Below, one piece after another: positions 7,941 through 8,374 of a stretch of 8,374 nt of DNA. A model generated the notes under the pieces. It saw only the letters and a list, made by a program, of their open reading frames with translations, was not told where the DNA came from and did no database searches. The position numbers were made by a program, and so were the translations under genes. The stretch spans positions 1 through 8,374 of the forward strand of contig CAYMOV010000101.1 in NCBI GenBank assembly GCA_964392085.1, written 5' to 3'. Every line of letters begins with the position of its first letter. Positions within the stretch are counted from its first letter, which is position 1. The DNA comes from CAYMOV01 sp964392085. Its GTDB lineage: Bacteria; Oederibacteriota; Muellerivitia; Muellerivitales; Muellerivitaceae.

Positions 7941-8374
7941 TTACGGCTTCGCGCGGAGATTGGCCAATCGCAGATCAAGCTCCTTGGCCGCGCGAAGGAT
8001 GTCCTCGGGGTTCTTGGACTTTTTGGCCTCGTCCACCAGGAATTCGCGGACCAAAACCAGGATGCTCTCCAGTTTCTCACCCATGTCGGCGTCGTGACGG
8101 GAAAGGTCCAACCACTCGTCGGCGAGGTTGAAAAACCTCTGGAAAGCCCCCCATTCCACCGTCTGGCGCATCCGCAAGGGGCCCAGCAGGTCCATCATCA
8201 TGGCGTCCACATCGCGCTCGATTTCCAGGATGCGGAGGCGTTGGCCGTTCAGGGCCTGGAGCGGCGTCCGCCGGAACAGCGCCTCGGCCGCGTTTTGGAA
8301 TTCCGTGAAGGGCCCCTTCACCTGGAGCGCCTGGAGGAACTGCTCCGAACCTTGGCTTTCTTGGTGCGAGAGGC
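7941..8374 (-). CDS. Unidentified helical protein, C-terminal part (5' end outside window)
   Basis: The frame is open from the window edge to the TAA at 7941, giving 144 visible codons. A GTG at 8321 could start a 126-residue product, but it has no Shine-Dalgarno and the codons before it (reading LSHQESQGSEQFLQALQ) look like coding sequence, so the gene most likely begins outside the window. The visible part is rich in Leu, Glu, Arg and Lys and predicted by eye to be almost wholly alpha-helical, with possible amphipathic stretches at ALFRRTPLQALNGQRLRILE and KLESILVLVREFLVDEAKK. No cysteine, signal peptide, membrane segment or catalytic motif is visible. I do not recognise the family. Confidence 0.6.
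   Translation of the reverse strand, partial: LSHQESQGSEQFLQALQVKGPFTEFQNAAEALFRRTPLQALNGQRLRILEIERDVDAMMMDLLGPLRMRQTVEWGAFQRFFNLADEWLDLSRHDADMGEKLESILVLVREFLVDEAKKSKNPEDILRAAKELDLRLANLRAKP

Overview
The window is a stretch of bacterial chromosome, GC-rich by eye (roughly 60 %), with every recognisable gene on the minus strand. It holds the de novo pyrimidine operon pyrR-pyrB-pyrC-carA-carB. Upstream (right side of the window) lie adenylate kinase (adk), a small DUF1499-like protein and the end of an unidentified helical protein. No mobile element, CRISPR, phage gene, tRNA or rRNA was seen. The taxon cannot be fixed from the sequence. PyrR attenuation, an Aquifex/Bacillus-type class I dihydroorotase, a Zn-finger adenylate kinase and frequent GTG/TTG starts fit many non-enteric bacterial phyla, including uncultured ones.

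Layout in transcription order (right to left): partial helical ORF (8374-7941); short gap with a weak candidate promoter; DUF1499-like gene (7866-7489); 160-nt gap without clear signals; adk (7328-6624); regulatory gap 6623-6429; pyrR (6428-5883); 97-nt gap filled by a long imperfect palindrome; pyrB (5785-4853); 17-nt gap; pyrC (4835-3546); 46-nt gap; carA (3499-2330); 129-nt gap with a second imperfect inverted repeat; carB (2200 to beyond base 1, two thirds visible). No gene-free stretch exceeds 300 bases.

How it works together: CarA and CarB make carbamoyl phosphate, PyrB joins it to aspartate, and PyrC closes the ring to dihydroorotate. The later genes (pyrD, pyrE, pyrF) are not in view and may lie downstream of carB or elsewhere. 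Control is unusually readable. A near-consensus sigma-70 promoter sits just after adk, its -10 box inside a perfect 9-bp inverted repeat. It is followed by a leader with a PyrR-binding hairpin, a competing antiterminator pairing and an intrinsic terminator whose U-tract abuts the pyrR ribosome-binding site. High UMP/UTP should therefore stop transcription before the whole operon.

Several start codons differ from the longest open frames: pyrR ATG at 6428, adk ATG at 7328, and probably pyrB GTG at 5785 and carA GTG at 3499. Nothing here looks like a wholly new system. The points that deserve a second look are the leader RNA, the promoter palindrome and the two palindromic elements inside the operon.
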